NCBI GenBank assembly: GCA_940671915.1
Contig: CALNVZ010000649.1
Location: forward strand, 3,298,132-3,362,131
Origin: Paracentrotus lividus
Taxonomy: Eukaryota; Echinodermata; Echinoidea; Camarodonta; Echinidae
Direction: 5' to 3'
Length of the DNA stretch: 64,000 bases
A model generated the notes under the pieces. The model ran no database searches. It was not told the DNA's origin and was given only the letters and a program-made list of their open reading frames with translations. Below, piece after piece: positions 38,468 to 48,735 of the stretch; within the stretch, counting starts at the first letter, position 1, and each line of letters begins with the position of its first letter. The position numbers and the translations under genes were made by a program.

Positions 38468-39078
38468 TTTTTTTCTCTCTCCCTTCACCCAGGTACCAGT
38501 GGGGTAGAGGTTGATATCAGTAACTAAATCATTAATCATTTCATCTTTTCTGTCTCCCTCCACCCAGGTACAGGTGGGGTAGAGGTTGATACCGGTAACT
38601 AAATCATTAATCATTTCATCTTTTCTCTCTCCCTCCACCCAGGTGCAGGTGGGGTAGAGGTTGATACCGTTAACTATATCATTAACCATTTCATCTTTTC
38701 TCTCTCCCTCCACCCAGGTATAGGTAGGGTAGAGGTTTATACCAGGAACTAAATCATTAAATAATCTTTGAAGGTTTCACTGGTGGTAGAACGATAAGCA
38801 GGTGAAGGTTTTACGATGCACCAAGTATTCTTTCTTGAGGTTGTGAGTGGTCCTGAAAAGGACCTACCCAATCTTGACATTTTGGTGAGCATGTTCTCAC
38901 CATCTTAAGGAGAATGAGACAAAGTTGGTATCAGTGGGCTATATAAATATTTTAACATAACATAAATTAGTAAACATGTCATCTTTTCTGTCTCCCTTCA
39001 CTCAGGAACTGGTATAGAGTTTGATACCAGTATTATAAATCATTAACCATTTCATCTTTTCTGTTTCCCTCCACCCAG
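38468..39078 (+). repeat. 75-bp array of duplicated 3' splice site plus exon-3 start
   Basis: Acceptor-like sites CACCCAG (or CACTCAG) are followed by copies of the first ~26 nt of exon 3, with cassette starts at 38493, 38568, 38643, 38718, 39006 and the true exon start at 39079. The first four are spaced exactly 75 bp; the last two 73 bp. Each cassette in the phase-1 frame encodes a version of GTGGVEVDT. In the first two copies the exon-like part is 27 nt and is followed by GTAACT, a possible donor. Because 75 is a multiple of three, the minus strand shows an 82-codon frame with a 25-residue repeat, which is a by-product. Confidence 0.8.
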
Positions 39079-39219
39079 GAACTGGTATAGAGGTTGATAC
39101 TGGTACTGGTCAAGATCCACCACCAGCACCAGCAGATGTCCAGGAACCACCTGCTGATGTCGGAGCTGAAGGTAACCAAGCCAACTCTGGTGGAACTGGA
39201 CAGGAAGGTGGTGGAGAAA
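39079..39219 (+). CDS. Exon 3: Gly/Pro/acidic extracellular linker
   Basis: A 141-nt, phase 1-1 exon bounded by an excellent acceptor (CCTCCACCCAG) and donor (GAAA|GTAAGA). It encodes a low-complexity segment beginning GTGIEVDTGTGQDPPPAPAD, with a second half rich in Gly, Glu, Gln and Asn (ending GGTGQEGGGE). Composition suggests a flexible, acidic extracellular stalk. An internal GAAG|GTAACC at 39172 is a possible alternative donor that would shorten the exon to 93 nt and still keep frame. The acceptor and the first ~26 nt of the exon are duplicated five times just upstream (38493-39030), so this exon start is the last member of a repeated cassette. A fold-back element begins about 19 bp past the donor. 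No family is recognisable from such biased sequence. Confidence 0.78.
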
Positions 39220-39237
39220 GTAAGATGATATGTAGTA

Positions 39238-39741
39238 ATAGAGTGTGTTTAATGTCCAGTTTCAAATTTATACTGGAACATGAATCATGATACAAAACGC
39301 AATTACAAAACGCTGATATAAAGAGAAACAAAGTGAGTGTTCATTTTCCCCCATCCCCGGTCGTAAAAGTAAACGTGTTTCAAATCTTGATTCGGAGGAA
39401 AATTTAAACGCAGAAAAAGATGCGTTTTGAAACACAATCAGCTTCAATATTACGACCTTGAGCATCGCGATTGCAACGAAATGCGATACTGAACAGAATT
39501 GAGTTTTCAAACGTGTTTAAATGTGCTCTCGCAGTGGAAGCTTCCGGTGCAAGTGAAAAAAGGAGAAGATGTATGTTTTTTGAGAGCGGGAAATTTAAAG
39601 ACGATGGAAATATAATCAGCTTTAAATTTTTGACACTGAACGGTGCACCGTTGATCGCGATTGTGTTGTGTTTTGTAATTGCATTTTGTATCATGATTCA
39701 TGTTGGCGTATAAATTTGAAACTGGACATTGAACACACCCT
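39238..39741. mobile_element. Fold-back MITE right after the exon-3 donor
   Basis: GAGTGTGTTTAATGTCCAGT...AATCATGATACAAAACGCAA on the left pairs with TTGCATTTTGTATCATGATT...ACTGGACATTGAACACACCC on the right (arms of about 75 bp, plus weaker inner pairing). It starts about 19 bp past the donor GTAAGA at 39220. Confidence 0.87.
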
Positions 39742-39861
39742 TGAGACCTTATGCATATGACGTCATAATGTTGTCAGAGATGCGCCAGATGCAGATCACA
39801 AATGTGTGCAAGTCAATGGCCTTAGCTTTTCAGAGGGCGGCATAGAAACATCAATACATCA

Positions 39862-40101
39862 GTGGGGTGTAACACAAAGACTTACGATTGATTAAAAGTT
39901 ACGATTGATTTTTTTCTCCTTAGCCTCATTTGAAAACCAGGTACAGTCTTAGATTAGGATTTGGATATGATTAAGAGTAGGGTTAGGGCTAGGGTTGGGA
40001 TAAAAATCATGAACTTTGGAGCATCCTGTCCATGATAAGGCTGCCGAGAAAAAATCAATCGTAACTTTTAATCAATCGTAAGTCTTTGTGTTACACCCCA
40101 C
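39862..40101. mobile_element. Near-perfect fold-back MITE, 240 bp
   Basis: Terminal arms of about 53 bp (GTGGGGTGTAACACAAAGAC...GATTGATTTTTT and its complement) are almost identical, implying a young copy. The loop region holds AGGGTTAGGGCTAGGG, a telomere-like string. Confidence 0.9.
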
Positions 40102-41139
40102 AGGTCTATGATTATTTGAATTTGGACAACTACCCCTGGACAATTTCCCCTTCCCTCCCAACAATGAGGGTTAGGGTAAAGTTAGGGGGAAGATTACTAA
40201 TTGGTTAGATGTTTAAGAACTATAATTGGTTGTGTGGCTGGCAGAAATGCTTAAGAGTTTTCATATAGCATACCCTTTTACTTGTTATACAAAAAAGTTT
40301 ATGCCCTTCTGTTAGCCACATGACGAATTTATGAAAAGGAAAATTATTATTGTGGATTGATCCAAGTTTGTTTGTTTATCGTTGTTTTGTTTTACGTTAG
40401 GAAATTATCGACTTGAAGGTACATGACAATTATGTATTTTCTGAAGTTGTTGAAAATCAACTAGATATTACGTGTTTTTGTTGCTTTTAAGTGAGCTACT
40501 GTCTTGGTCCTCCAAAATTTTTTAGGGGCTCTTTTGAATCTGGGGTCTGGGGCTACTTTTTGAATTCTAAGAGCTCTATTTGGAGATTCATATTTAGGTC
40601 ATAAGTTATAATGATTCAAAGTAGGCAACATTTACATGTTAAAATATTTCGGACGGATTTTTTGTTGTTTAAAATGTTTTCGCCTTCCTTGTGGCATTTT
40701 CGCCCCCGTCCCCCACCTGTATTTTTCACTGATAGAGATGCCAGCAGATTGCAAAACTGAAATCTACCATGGGTTATTAATGAGCCTATTTGAGTTCTAG
40801 TTAAGGCTGTATGTTTGATCCTTAAGAGGAGTCGGTTTACCAATTGCAAATCTTTTCTTGTCCCATTCAGCAGTGCTGTGATTGATATTGGCTGCGTACA
40901 TCGCAGACCGAGATAATTTTCGAAAGATCTATCTTGCATAAGGACTTTGCATTCAATGGGGGCTCATACTTTTGGCCTCTTTACCCCAGTTAACCCTAAT
41001 GTTCTTTGTTCCCCAGGCAGCATGTACGTTGATGTGCCAAATTTGCCCATTAATTGGCACAAATATTAGAAACCAATTACATCAATATTGCATTTTCCGT
41101 AGCCACAGCATCGGGTAATGCTCCAAATTTTATTGGCTG

Positions 41140-41232
41140 AAATGGAAATTCTTTTTACCCAATTGATCGTGAGCCTGGCAGCCACGAAGCAGCGCCAGAT
41201 CAATGTTGCTCTATCCCTTTCTAATGATATAA
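41140..41232. repeat. Dispersed ~90-bp repeat, copy 1
   Basis: GGCAGCCACGAAGCAGCGCC...CAATGTTGCTCT matches 63166-63248 (CGGCAGCCACAGAGCAGTGC...CAACATTGCTCT) over about 85 bp in the same orientation. Confidence 0.75.
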
Positions 41233-41319
41233 CTTAAGCGCTTTATAAGAAAAAGGTACTATTATGACTGCAGTGTCATCTCTCTAATTTTTTTTGGACT
41301 TGTTTTCCTTATCCATCAG

Positions 41320-41436
41320 GTGCCGGTGTTAACTACCCTAGCGATGACTTCCCAGAATCAAATGCGGATGTTGAGGCCCATCAAGCTGAGAAGAACAATG
41401 GCAGTGTTATCTTACTGGAGGAATGGCAGTTCATAT
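41320..41436 (+). CDS. Exon 4: membrane-proximal extracellular segment with one N-glycosylation sequon
   Basis: A 117-nt, phase 1-1 exon with a strong acceptor (TTGTTTTCCTTATCCATCAG) and donor (CATAT|GTAAGT). It follows exon 3 in frame and encodes an acidic segment (for example NYPSDDFPESNADVEAHQ), an Asn-Gly-Ser sequon in KNNGSVILL, and then LEEWQFI, which leads straight into the hydrophobic exon 5. The continuous hydrophobic run across the exon 4/5 junction (FI then LIVVG) is good evidence that the two exons belong together. The region should be extracellular and possibly N-glycosylated at one site. No cysteines are present, so no disulphide domain is expected. The intron on its 5' side (2100 nt) carries two fold-back elements. 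Confidence 0.78.
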
Positions 41437-41461
41437 GTAAGTTTTTCATATTCTAGGTGGG

Positions 41462-41960
41462 TGGTGTACCACTAGCTCAAGCTTATGTAATAGCGTGCTA
41501 TTTGTGATTTGATGAACTAGCCCAATCAGAGAAGATCAGACTTTTTCTTTCAAATAGCACTCTGAATTTGATAAAATTGAAGCCCCCCCCCCCCCAAAAA
41601 AAAATTAAATAAAAAAAAGAGCTAGTTTTACGGTTTTAGTGTGAAATAGTGCGCTAAATTATGTGTGCTACACTAGCTCGCTCGAAATAAGCTGTATCCC
41701 ATCATGCACCTGTATGCAACCGTTGAAGGCGCGGTCCCACTGGCTTTTTAGGATGATTTGCGTATGAATTGCAGATTGTTTGTTTTGTTTTTGTTTTTTG
41801 TTGCGGATGAACGAAATTTGTATACGCAACTCATGCGCAATTAATCCTCCCGTCAGTGGGACCGGGCCTTTACCAGTTGCGCAATACATATCGGGCTTGT
41901 TTGATCAATCTCGAGGTTTATCAGAATATTTTGCTCAAGGTTGAGCTAGTGCAGCACCAG
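41462..41960 (+). mobile_element. TIR element, family 'CACTAGCTCAAGCT', interrupted copy
   Basis: Ends are ACCACTAGCTCAAGCTTATG and GTTGAGCTAGTGCAGCACC. It shares CATCATGCACCTGTATGC and ATACATATCGGGCTTGTTT (reverse-complemented) with 32894-33331, but has a second MITE between those two phrases. Confidence 0.75.
41724..41872. mobile_element. Nested MITE, GGCGCGGTCCCACTGG ends
   Basis: AAGGCGCGGTCCCACTGGCT on the left and CAGTGGGACCGGGCCTTT on the right. The inner arms pair GATTTGCGTATGAATTG / ACGCAACTCATGCGCAATTA. The element splits the host element at a site still visible in the uninterrupted relative. Confidence 0.82.
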
Positions 41961-42635
41961 TTTCCCCCTAATTCCAATCCACCTAAAACTTAAAAGCGCA
42001 GTATTTTTTTAAAGCTCAAGCAAGTGCAGCAGCCTTTTGTAACAGGGTTACCACTCTAAAATGTACCTGGAAATCTAATCAGGGAAAAGTCAGGGAGTTT
42101 GATAAGAAGTTGTCAGTCTGTTGTTTGCCGCAATACATCAAAATGGGTTGAAATTGTTATCGTGGAATTTTGAAAATACATTAGGGAAAAGATGGGGCAT
42201 TTGTTCTCCAAATATAATGGGAACGTTGAAAGGGTAATTGTTATCAACATGCATTTCAAAAGAATATCAGAGTTTGCAAGTCTTTTTTCTTGCAATTTAG
42301 AGACTGATTTTTTTTCCCTACCAACAATTGCTCCGGGCTTTATTTTCATCAAAGATGTAGGGCTAGGGTTCTGGTTGCAATAAGATTTTATGTTAGGTTA
42401 AGGTAGGGTCTAGTGTTGAGTCTCAGGTTGAAGTTTGTAATTCGATTAGTTTATGGAATTCACAATGGGGCAATTCTTAGTGGAACAAATATCATGGAAT
42501 CTTTGATAGGATGGTATTTGTAACCTCACGTGACATGTGTTATAATAATTGTTCTAATTCTCTAAAAAGTCATTATTTCCATCCCCAGTGATGTGACCTG
42601 TGATGTAAATTGTTATAGACACTTTAAATTGATCT

Positions 42636-43548
42636 TTTCATTATTTTGTTGCACTAATCTTTCATGGATTATTAGGAGGGGTTAAATGATACCTTTGCCC
42701 CAACTCCCACCCCCCACCACTTCCAAGTCGTCAGTGATTTTACAAACCGTCATAGACCTCGGCGAGTCCCGAAAACCAGTTTTTGAGATAATCGCGTTCA
42801 AAGTTTGGATGTTCTTCTGACGTTCATAACTTCGCTCTTTGAAGGAAACCACAGCAATTATTTATATCAACATACAGGTTAAATGCTATAATTCTACAAT
42901 ATAAAATTAATTATTTGCAATTGGGTTTTGATTTTTAAATATTTAGAATAAAATAGAAGATGGTATTTCAAAAACTGATCGTTTTTACCTAAAACGGGGG
43001 TCTAGGTCACTTCGTAAAATCATGCGTACCACGCGCATGTCTTTTAGCGTCATAAACCCACGAGATAGGATGGTTCGTAAAATAACTCGATGCATACGCG
43101 CAACGCCATGCATATCTAGGTCGGGTTGCGCGCCCATCTGGGAGACTGCATAGTACAGAAACAATGGTTTAGAACGCTTCGTAAAATCACTGGAATGGAT
43201 ATGCAGTTTTGAACGAAATTTTAATCTTCTATTATTCCTAAAATAATGCAGATTTCGAACTGAAATTTGGTTATTCGATAGAGATAAATATAGGCTTTCA
43301 GAATATCCTAAAAACTCAATTTCGAAAATTTGACCAAAAATTAGGTTTATGACGGTTCGTAAAAACAGCGACGAATTGATCTTTTCATTGTTTTGTTGCA
43401 CTCATCTTTCATGGATTATTAGGAGGGGTTAAATGATACCTTTGCCTGCCCCCCCCACACTTCCAATTGAATCTTTTCATTGTTTTGTTGGAGCTCATCT
43501 TTCATGGAGCGTTTACGAGGTGTTAAATGACACCTGTGCCCCCCTATA
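42636..43548. repeat. ~90-bp tandem repeat, three units, split by an insertion
   Basis: Units at 42636-42727, 43377-43466 and 43470-43548 share TCTTTTCATTGTTTTGTTG, CATCTTTCATGGATTATTAG and GGGGTTAAATGATACCTTTG. The first two are nearly identical and lie either side of the element at 42728-43374. Confidence 0.8.
42728..43374. mobile_element. TIR element inserted in a tandem repeat
   Basis: TCGTCAGTGATTTTACAAAC...GTCATAGACC on the left pairs with GGTTTATGACGGTTCGTAAA...CAGCGACGA on the right. The interior repeats TTCGTAAAATNA several times. A 138-codon minus frame inside has no recognised motif. Confidence 0.75.
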
Positions 43549-44108
43549 ATATTCCGGGATGGCCAATCCACCTAGGATCGACACCTGACAAAGAGGGAAA
43601 AGTAAATTGATTATCACAGTGAAATTTGAGCTGGGTTCATCTTATCATGCAGCTTTGAAGAGAAAAAAAAAAGAAGTTGTATGGCAAAATTGACAGTGCA
43701 GAGCATTATCTGTGTATCCGATTTCCACTTTATTTGTAGATAATGGTTCACTTCCATATTCCTATCAAGTTTACCCCCAAACTTGACAAAACGATGTAAG
43801 TAAAAACATACTCCTGTTCAAACTGAAATCATGCTCACCCATCAGTCTCATATCGTGTAACATATGGAAGATATTTGCACAAACCAAGCATTGTGAAGTC
43901 AGATCCAAAGTACACAATCGTCACAGCAAAATATTGCTCTGCCCTATACAGGAGCCAACAAAAGAGGGCAGCATGCATTAAATAGGAACAGAGACATCAA
44001 TGGACAGAGTTTGGCCAGCTGGGTTAGGTTACAAAGGGTAACAACATGGCACATTTTCTTTTATACTGTTGCTTGCCTAACAAAGCAATTCGCGGCATGT
44101 TGTAACCT

Positions 44109-44311
44109 ACTCTATACACTGAATATTTTGCAGTGGTTTTATTTTCGCGAATTTCACGACTTACTGAATGCAAAAAAATTTCACTCCCTGATATTTTAGT
44201 ACAAAGTGAATGCAAATACAATAAATTTGCAAAAATATATACATGTATTTCCCGTTTAAAGCTAAATTGCAAAAAATTATGTACGCGAAAAATACAGCGT
44301 ATACAGTATTC
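44109..44311. mobile_element. MITE-like segment with TTTTCGCG near both ends
   Basis: TATACACTGAAT...TTTATTTTCGCGAA on the left and TACGCGAAAAATACAGCG...ATACAGTATTC on the right are imperfect inverted copies. It resembles 16567-16798. Confidence 0.35.
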
Positions 44312-44726
44312 AAACCGAATTTACCAAACTCTGTTTAAAGGTGGCTCTGAATAGGAAAAGTACAAATGATAGTTTTTCAGTACTTTTAGGAAATTGAGAA
44401 AGGAAATGCTGATCTCCCTCCATACATAGTTAATATGGCGATTTAGAAGAATCGAAAGTTGTAAAATGTCTCTTAACTAAGGGACGATTTTACACGTATA
44501 CTATAAATGTCTAGTGCTTGAAAATATATTCTCTCCATAATCTCAGGAATATGCGATACAGTGAACAAAGTTCAATGGCATATTTTTTTTGTTTGTATGT
44601 TCTTTTTTTGTGGTAAAGAAAATTTCATAGACTTAAAACATTTCCTCTGAATTACTAGTACCATGATTATAATAATTAATTTTGATCAATTTGTGTCCTT
44701 TCTCTGTATTTTCATATTTTTTATAG

Positions 44727-44793
44727 TGATTGTGGTCGGCTGTGTAGCTGTTGCAATAGTCGGTGTTGCCATTGCCTTTATCTGCTGGTACAA
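44727..44793 (+). CDS. Exon 5: single transmembrane helix
   Basis: A 67-nt exon with acceptor TTTTTTATAG and donor ACAA|GTAAGT, phase 1 in and phase 2 out. It encodes about 22 uncharged residues (IVVGCVAVAIVGVAIAFICW, then Tyr) with small-residue spacing (Gly/Ala) typical of a membrane helix, followed by Lys or Asn at the split codon. With the signal peptide this predicts a type I topology with a cytoplasmic C-terminal part in exons further downstream. If the intron were retained, the frame would read Trp-Tyr-Lys-stop (TGG TAC AAG TAA), giving a receptor with almost no tail. Genes that pair a signal peptide, a short unstructured ectodomain and one helix include several unrelated families; the sequence alone does not decide between them. 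Confidence 0.76.
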
Positions 44794-46602
44794 GTAAGTC
44801 AAATCAAGTAATAAAATAATGAAGAAAAAAGAGCATATCTATGATTCCTCATATCAAAATGAGACTAAAGTCGCTGAACAAACTCAGTAAAAAGTCAAGG
44901 AAATCGACAAATAATGAAAATGTCAAATTTTGGGGGATTTTTGTTGTTGTTGAATTTCTGATCTGAATCTTCAATGTTTCATGTTTCCTCTGTAAAAACG
45001 ATAAGTTCAAAATATTTGATTGATTATTTTGCCAATTGAGAAATATATAAAAAATAGATTATTTTACCAATATTCTTTATTCTTTTCTGGTGACTTGTGT
45101 CTTATTTTGATATGATGAGTCACATATATAACCTGCTCAGAGCCATACAGGCACTTATCAACTGCAGCATAATGATTTTAAAAGGTAAAAGTAAGTCTGG
45201 TTTTTATTATCAAACTGGCACTTATCATTCTACTCAAACATCCTTTATTCCGCAGAATTTGCCAATATTTGTATGAAAATAGTGATAAAAAATCCCTCTT
45301 CTCATTACCAATTTGGAGATAATCATGATTAATTCTAATCCAGAAGTTCTTATTTATAGACATTAAACTTGATTAGATTCAAATTGTTCTCTGATATTTT
45401 CTTTTCTGTTATTGTAACTTTGTACATCCAAAGAATTCTAGAAAATGAAATACAAACACACATTATTTTAATTGACCACTATGGAACTGCTTTAAACCCC
45501 CTTGTGGATATCTGCACTATGATAATTTAGGTATTCTTTTTAGCCTTCATGTAGTGATCTCATAAATGTATAATAATGTTGTTCGTTAATATACTGAATT
45601 CATCCTTCTTTATCTTTATCTCCACTGTGTCATTTTTATCATTTGTTGTTCTTATTCACCTTGTTGATTATGTGTCTTTGTAAGTTTTTTTCCATGCCTT
45701 TTATCCTTCTGCAATATGACTGCTTCATACATGTAGGGGAAAAAACAACATTATATTTGTCCTGATTCACTTATCACGATAGAATCTCATTTTCTTTGCT
45801 CATTTCTCATTTTTTAAATATAATTTCTAATATGTGACATGTGTTTCCCTTAATCTGTGTCAACATGTCTGTGTATGTCACTCTCTCTCTCTCTTTCTCA
45901 CACTCTCTCTCTCTCTCGTCTTTTCCTGTCAAACAATGATTCTAACTGGTAATATTGTACATGTAGAAGTGCGTTCTGGTATACCAGCATTTTTTTACTA
46001 AACCACCTATTGACCTTTCCCTAAAGTAGTAAAATGCTGATACATGTATCCAATTGATTGTGTCCTGTAGTCTACAGGGGAAAAAACCTAGTTCGACGGT
46101 ATTCCACTTAAAAAAACACCAACAGAAAACTAGATTATATTTTTGTAATTGCATTCATATCTTCATTTTCATTTTGTAGCATGTGTGCTTTATAGGATAT
46201 GCTAGAAACGTTTTTACTTCATGTTGTATTTGCATAAATGTTGTTCCAGAAATGAAGGAATTATGGCTGTTGTCTTAACATTAATATTCCTGAAATGAAG
46301 GAGAATATTCAAGGAATCGCTTGTGTAATAAAAACCTGTATGATATCCATTTTAATGGCATTATCATGTTTCTCAGATCTTAAACGAGCACAAACTTAAA
46401 AACAATAGACTTGGCTTACCCGTCACATTATCATCAAAACCATTAATCCAGGTCAGAGACTTTCATTGTTTTTGCTGCTCCTGAAGAATGAAGAATAAAT
46501 TATATTTTGAATATTGGCCTGGATTATATCGTAACTAGTGACTTAAAAGCTTTGTCGATAAAAAAGAGGATCTGTGAACTTTTAAGCTGAAATTAAAATG
46601 CA

Positions 46603-46625
46603 ATGGGATCCACAACGTCTTCCAG
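46603..46625 (+). CDS. Weak candidate alternative first exon: MGSTTSS, possible N-myristoylation
   Basis: An ATG with an in-frame TAA two codons upstream gives seven codons, MGSTTSS, then AG before a good donor (CCAG|GTAAGG) in phase 2. Gly at position 2 with Ser at position 6 fits the N-myristoylation pattern. It is very short and could be chance; it is listed because its donor phase is the same as that of the other candidate first exons. Confidence 0.25.
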
Positions 46626-46669
46626 GTAAGGTGACTTATATCCTTTAGTAGTTCATTATTTTTGTAACA

Positions 46670-46905
46670 TAATAATGATGATAATATTGTTTTATTTAGC
46701 CAGAGTTGACACTACAGATCATAGCAGTTGTCCTGAGAACTTATTGTCCCAAGCACCTAGCTAGATAAGGCAGGTTTTAGATACCATTTTTTTAAAGTCT
46801 TTGGTAGGACTCGGACAGGAATTGAACCCATAACCTCCTGTCTATGAAGCAAGGGGAACTGCAGTGTACCTATGTGCACTCTTCACCAATTGAGCCGTCA
46901 TGCTC
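46670..46905 (-). mobile_element. tRNA-derived SINE
   Basis: On the minus strand, GGCTCAATTGGTGAAG (near 46896, like a pol III A box) is followed about 65 nt later by GGGTTCAATTCC (46819-46829, like a B box), and the element ends in an AATAATGATG-type tail near 46670. This order is typical of a tRNA-derived SINE. No intact tRNA fold is evident. Confidence 0.6.
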
Positions 46906-48425
46906 GGTCATGTTGTTGTTGTTGTTATTTGAGAAATCTATTCACGTTTAATATTTGTTAAATACTTATTGTCTTTATCTTTCTGGACCTCACCTATGTG
47001 TTTCAAAAACAGAGAGAGAAACTGAGCAAGAATGAAATCTAATGTGATGGTACCATCAAACTAGCCTAAAATCCTTTCTTCAAATACCCCTCCCCTATCG
47101 AAGAACGAGCTGTTTGTTTAGCAAATACCTCTCTTTATTCATTGTAGATCAACCTGCAGAAAGTTGTTGGGAGGATTATTATGTAAATGATGGGTGTTCA
47201 TTGGTGATATACATGTATAACACTGTGATGCTTTTAAGCTTTACTATCAGTGTTACCTTCAGAACCTAAGATAGGTCTTTAGTAGGCCCCGGATATCCTG
47301 CAGATATTTGCTGATTTGTTTTACTTCACTGTTAACCCATGGTTCCCGGGCCGGGTGCTTCGCATATTAAGCCTATAGGAACGGGAGAACTCAGCAGTCA
47401 ACGGGTTACGAGAGTTGTTTATGTATGTTTCTATGCCTTGAGAAGAGCAACAAGTTGACCTATGGCTGTACTTGCTATCCAAGGGACGTGGTAACGAGGA
47501 TTGCCAAAGGACACTAGCGCATTGACTTTTTTTTCAAATCAAGGACTTTCTTGCTACAAGTCCACTGCTCTAACACTGAGCAAAACGAGGAGCTATTTCC
47601 AAGTACTCCTAACCTGAGACATCAGATTATGTGACAATTTACTTCATGTTTTTATACTTAAGAGGAAACATTTTGTTGACTTGATTATTGAAACTGCTAT
47701 GTTTCTGTAAGTTAATATACTAGTGCTGCATACTGGTATTGAAGTTCTTTTCTTCGAAGCACGCATCTGCCAGATTCAAGAGAAAAACTTCTGCATCTTC
47801 TTGTGTGAATGCCTTGGTTATATTGCTCTCAATCATTAAAGATGGGATGTTGGTAATTGCTGTTAGCTCTGGGAAGATATGAAAGAAACAAAGAAACAAG
47901 TCAACATTAGTTGTTGTTATCTCCCTGATCGATAAATTTTAAAGTCAAATAGTTAGACAGAAAAAACATTGTTCCTTTTGCACAGGAGATTCATTACTTT
48001 CCCATGAAGATTAAATTTGTAATGTAAAGAAAGATAACATTCAAGTTAATGAGTTATAAAACCAGAATATTTTGAAATATTTTCTAACCACCTTCAAACG
48101 TCCTTCAAAGTCTTAAAGCATATCTTCTATTTCATACTGACGAATATTACGCTCATCCGCAGGCCAGGGGGCATGAAGCCTATTTGCTAATAACAGAAGC
48201 CTATTTGCTAATAACTGAAGCCCCGCTGTGACGAATGATATATAAAAGTTAATCTTTCAATTTCATAGCAAACAAAAACTAACAGAGCTGTGAATATAAA
48301 AAAACCCACAATGATCTGAAATGATTCACTGAGAAGACACTCGACTGAGCTTACATGTGTGGGATATTCGACTTCAAAAGCATAATTATTTGGAAGAATT
48401 AACAGTGATCTTCAGTGTATGAAGT

Positions 48426-48544
48426 ATGCCAAGCTCAACATTTCACTGCCTATGCTGTTGTTTCTGTCGACCTGCTGATATTGACAAGCGCCCTCTAGAG
48501 GCGCATGAGGCTGCAGTCCGGAAAGTCAAGGAGTCAACCAAATT
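48426..48544 (+). CDS. Candidate alternative first exon A: Cys-cluster N-terminus
   Basis: An ATG with an in-frame TGA only two codons upstream (48420-48422) opens a 39-codon frame that ends at a consensus donor (AAATT|GTAAGT) in phase 2. The first 16 residues, MPSSTFHCLCCCFCRP, hold five cysteines in seven positions (8-14), the kind of cluster that is often S-palmitoylated in membrane-anchored cytosolic proteins. Residues 24-39 (LEAHEAAVRKVKESTK) look like a charged helix. The donor phase equals that of the transmembrane exon at 44727 and of the exon candidate at 58676, so all could splice to the same downstream exon. This would be a promoter inside the gene that makes a lipid-anchored form lacking the ectodomain. 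Without intron read-through or a transcript it remains a prediction. Confidence 0.48.
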
Positions 48545-48635
48545 GTAAGTGACTTTCGCCATCTGCAATCCATGTGTTATGCAAATCGGCTACCCTCGGA
48601 AATGGTTGGTGGATGGTTTTTCAAGTGTTTTTGGT

Positions 48636-48735
48636 TGTGTAATGGAAGTCAATCTTCTGTTGGCGATTGTCATTTTGATAATAATAATAGTGTAATGGAA
48701 GTCAATCTTCCGTGGTAATTGTAATTTTAATAATG
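48636..48735. repeat. Tandem pair, ~67-bp period
   Basis: TAATGGAAGTCAATCTTCTG and TAATGGAAGTCAATCTTCCG, each followed by ATTGT.ATTTT.ATAATAATA sequence. Confidence 0.7.

Noticed and set aside
38465-38713. 82-codon minus frame with a 25-residue repeat (EGERKDEMINDLVTGINLYP-like)
   Set aside because: It is the antisense of the 75-bp cassette array; 75 is a multiple of three, so openness is carried by the repeat.
39955-40000. Telomere-like TTAGGG words
   Set aside because: Only a few degenerate units inside a MITE loop; not a telomeric tract.
42985-43401. 138-codon minus frame
   Set aside because: It lies within a TIR element, runs through its terminal repeat and has no recognisable motif.
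45141-45190. Possible exon AIQALINCSIMILKGK between CTCAG and GTAAGT
   Set aside because: The acceptor has a poor pyrimidine tract, and the phase change to 1 is not supported by anything downstream.
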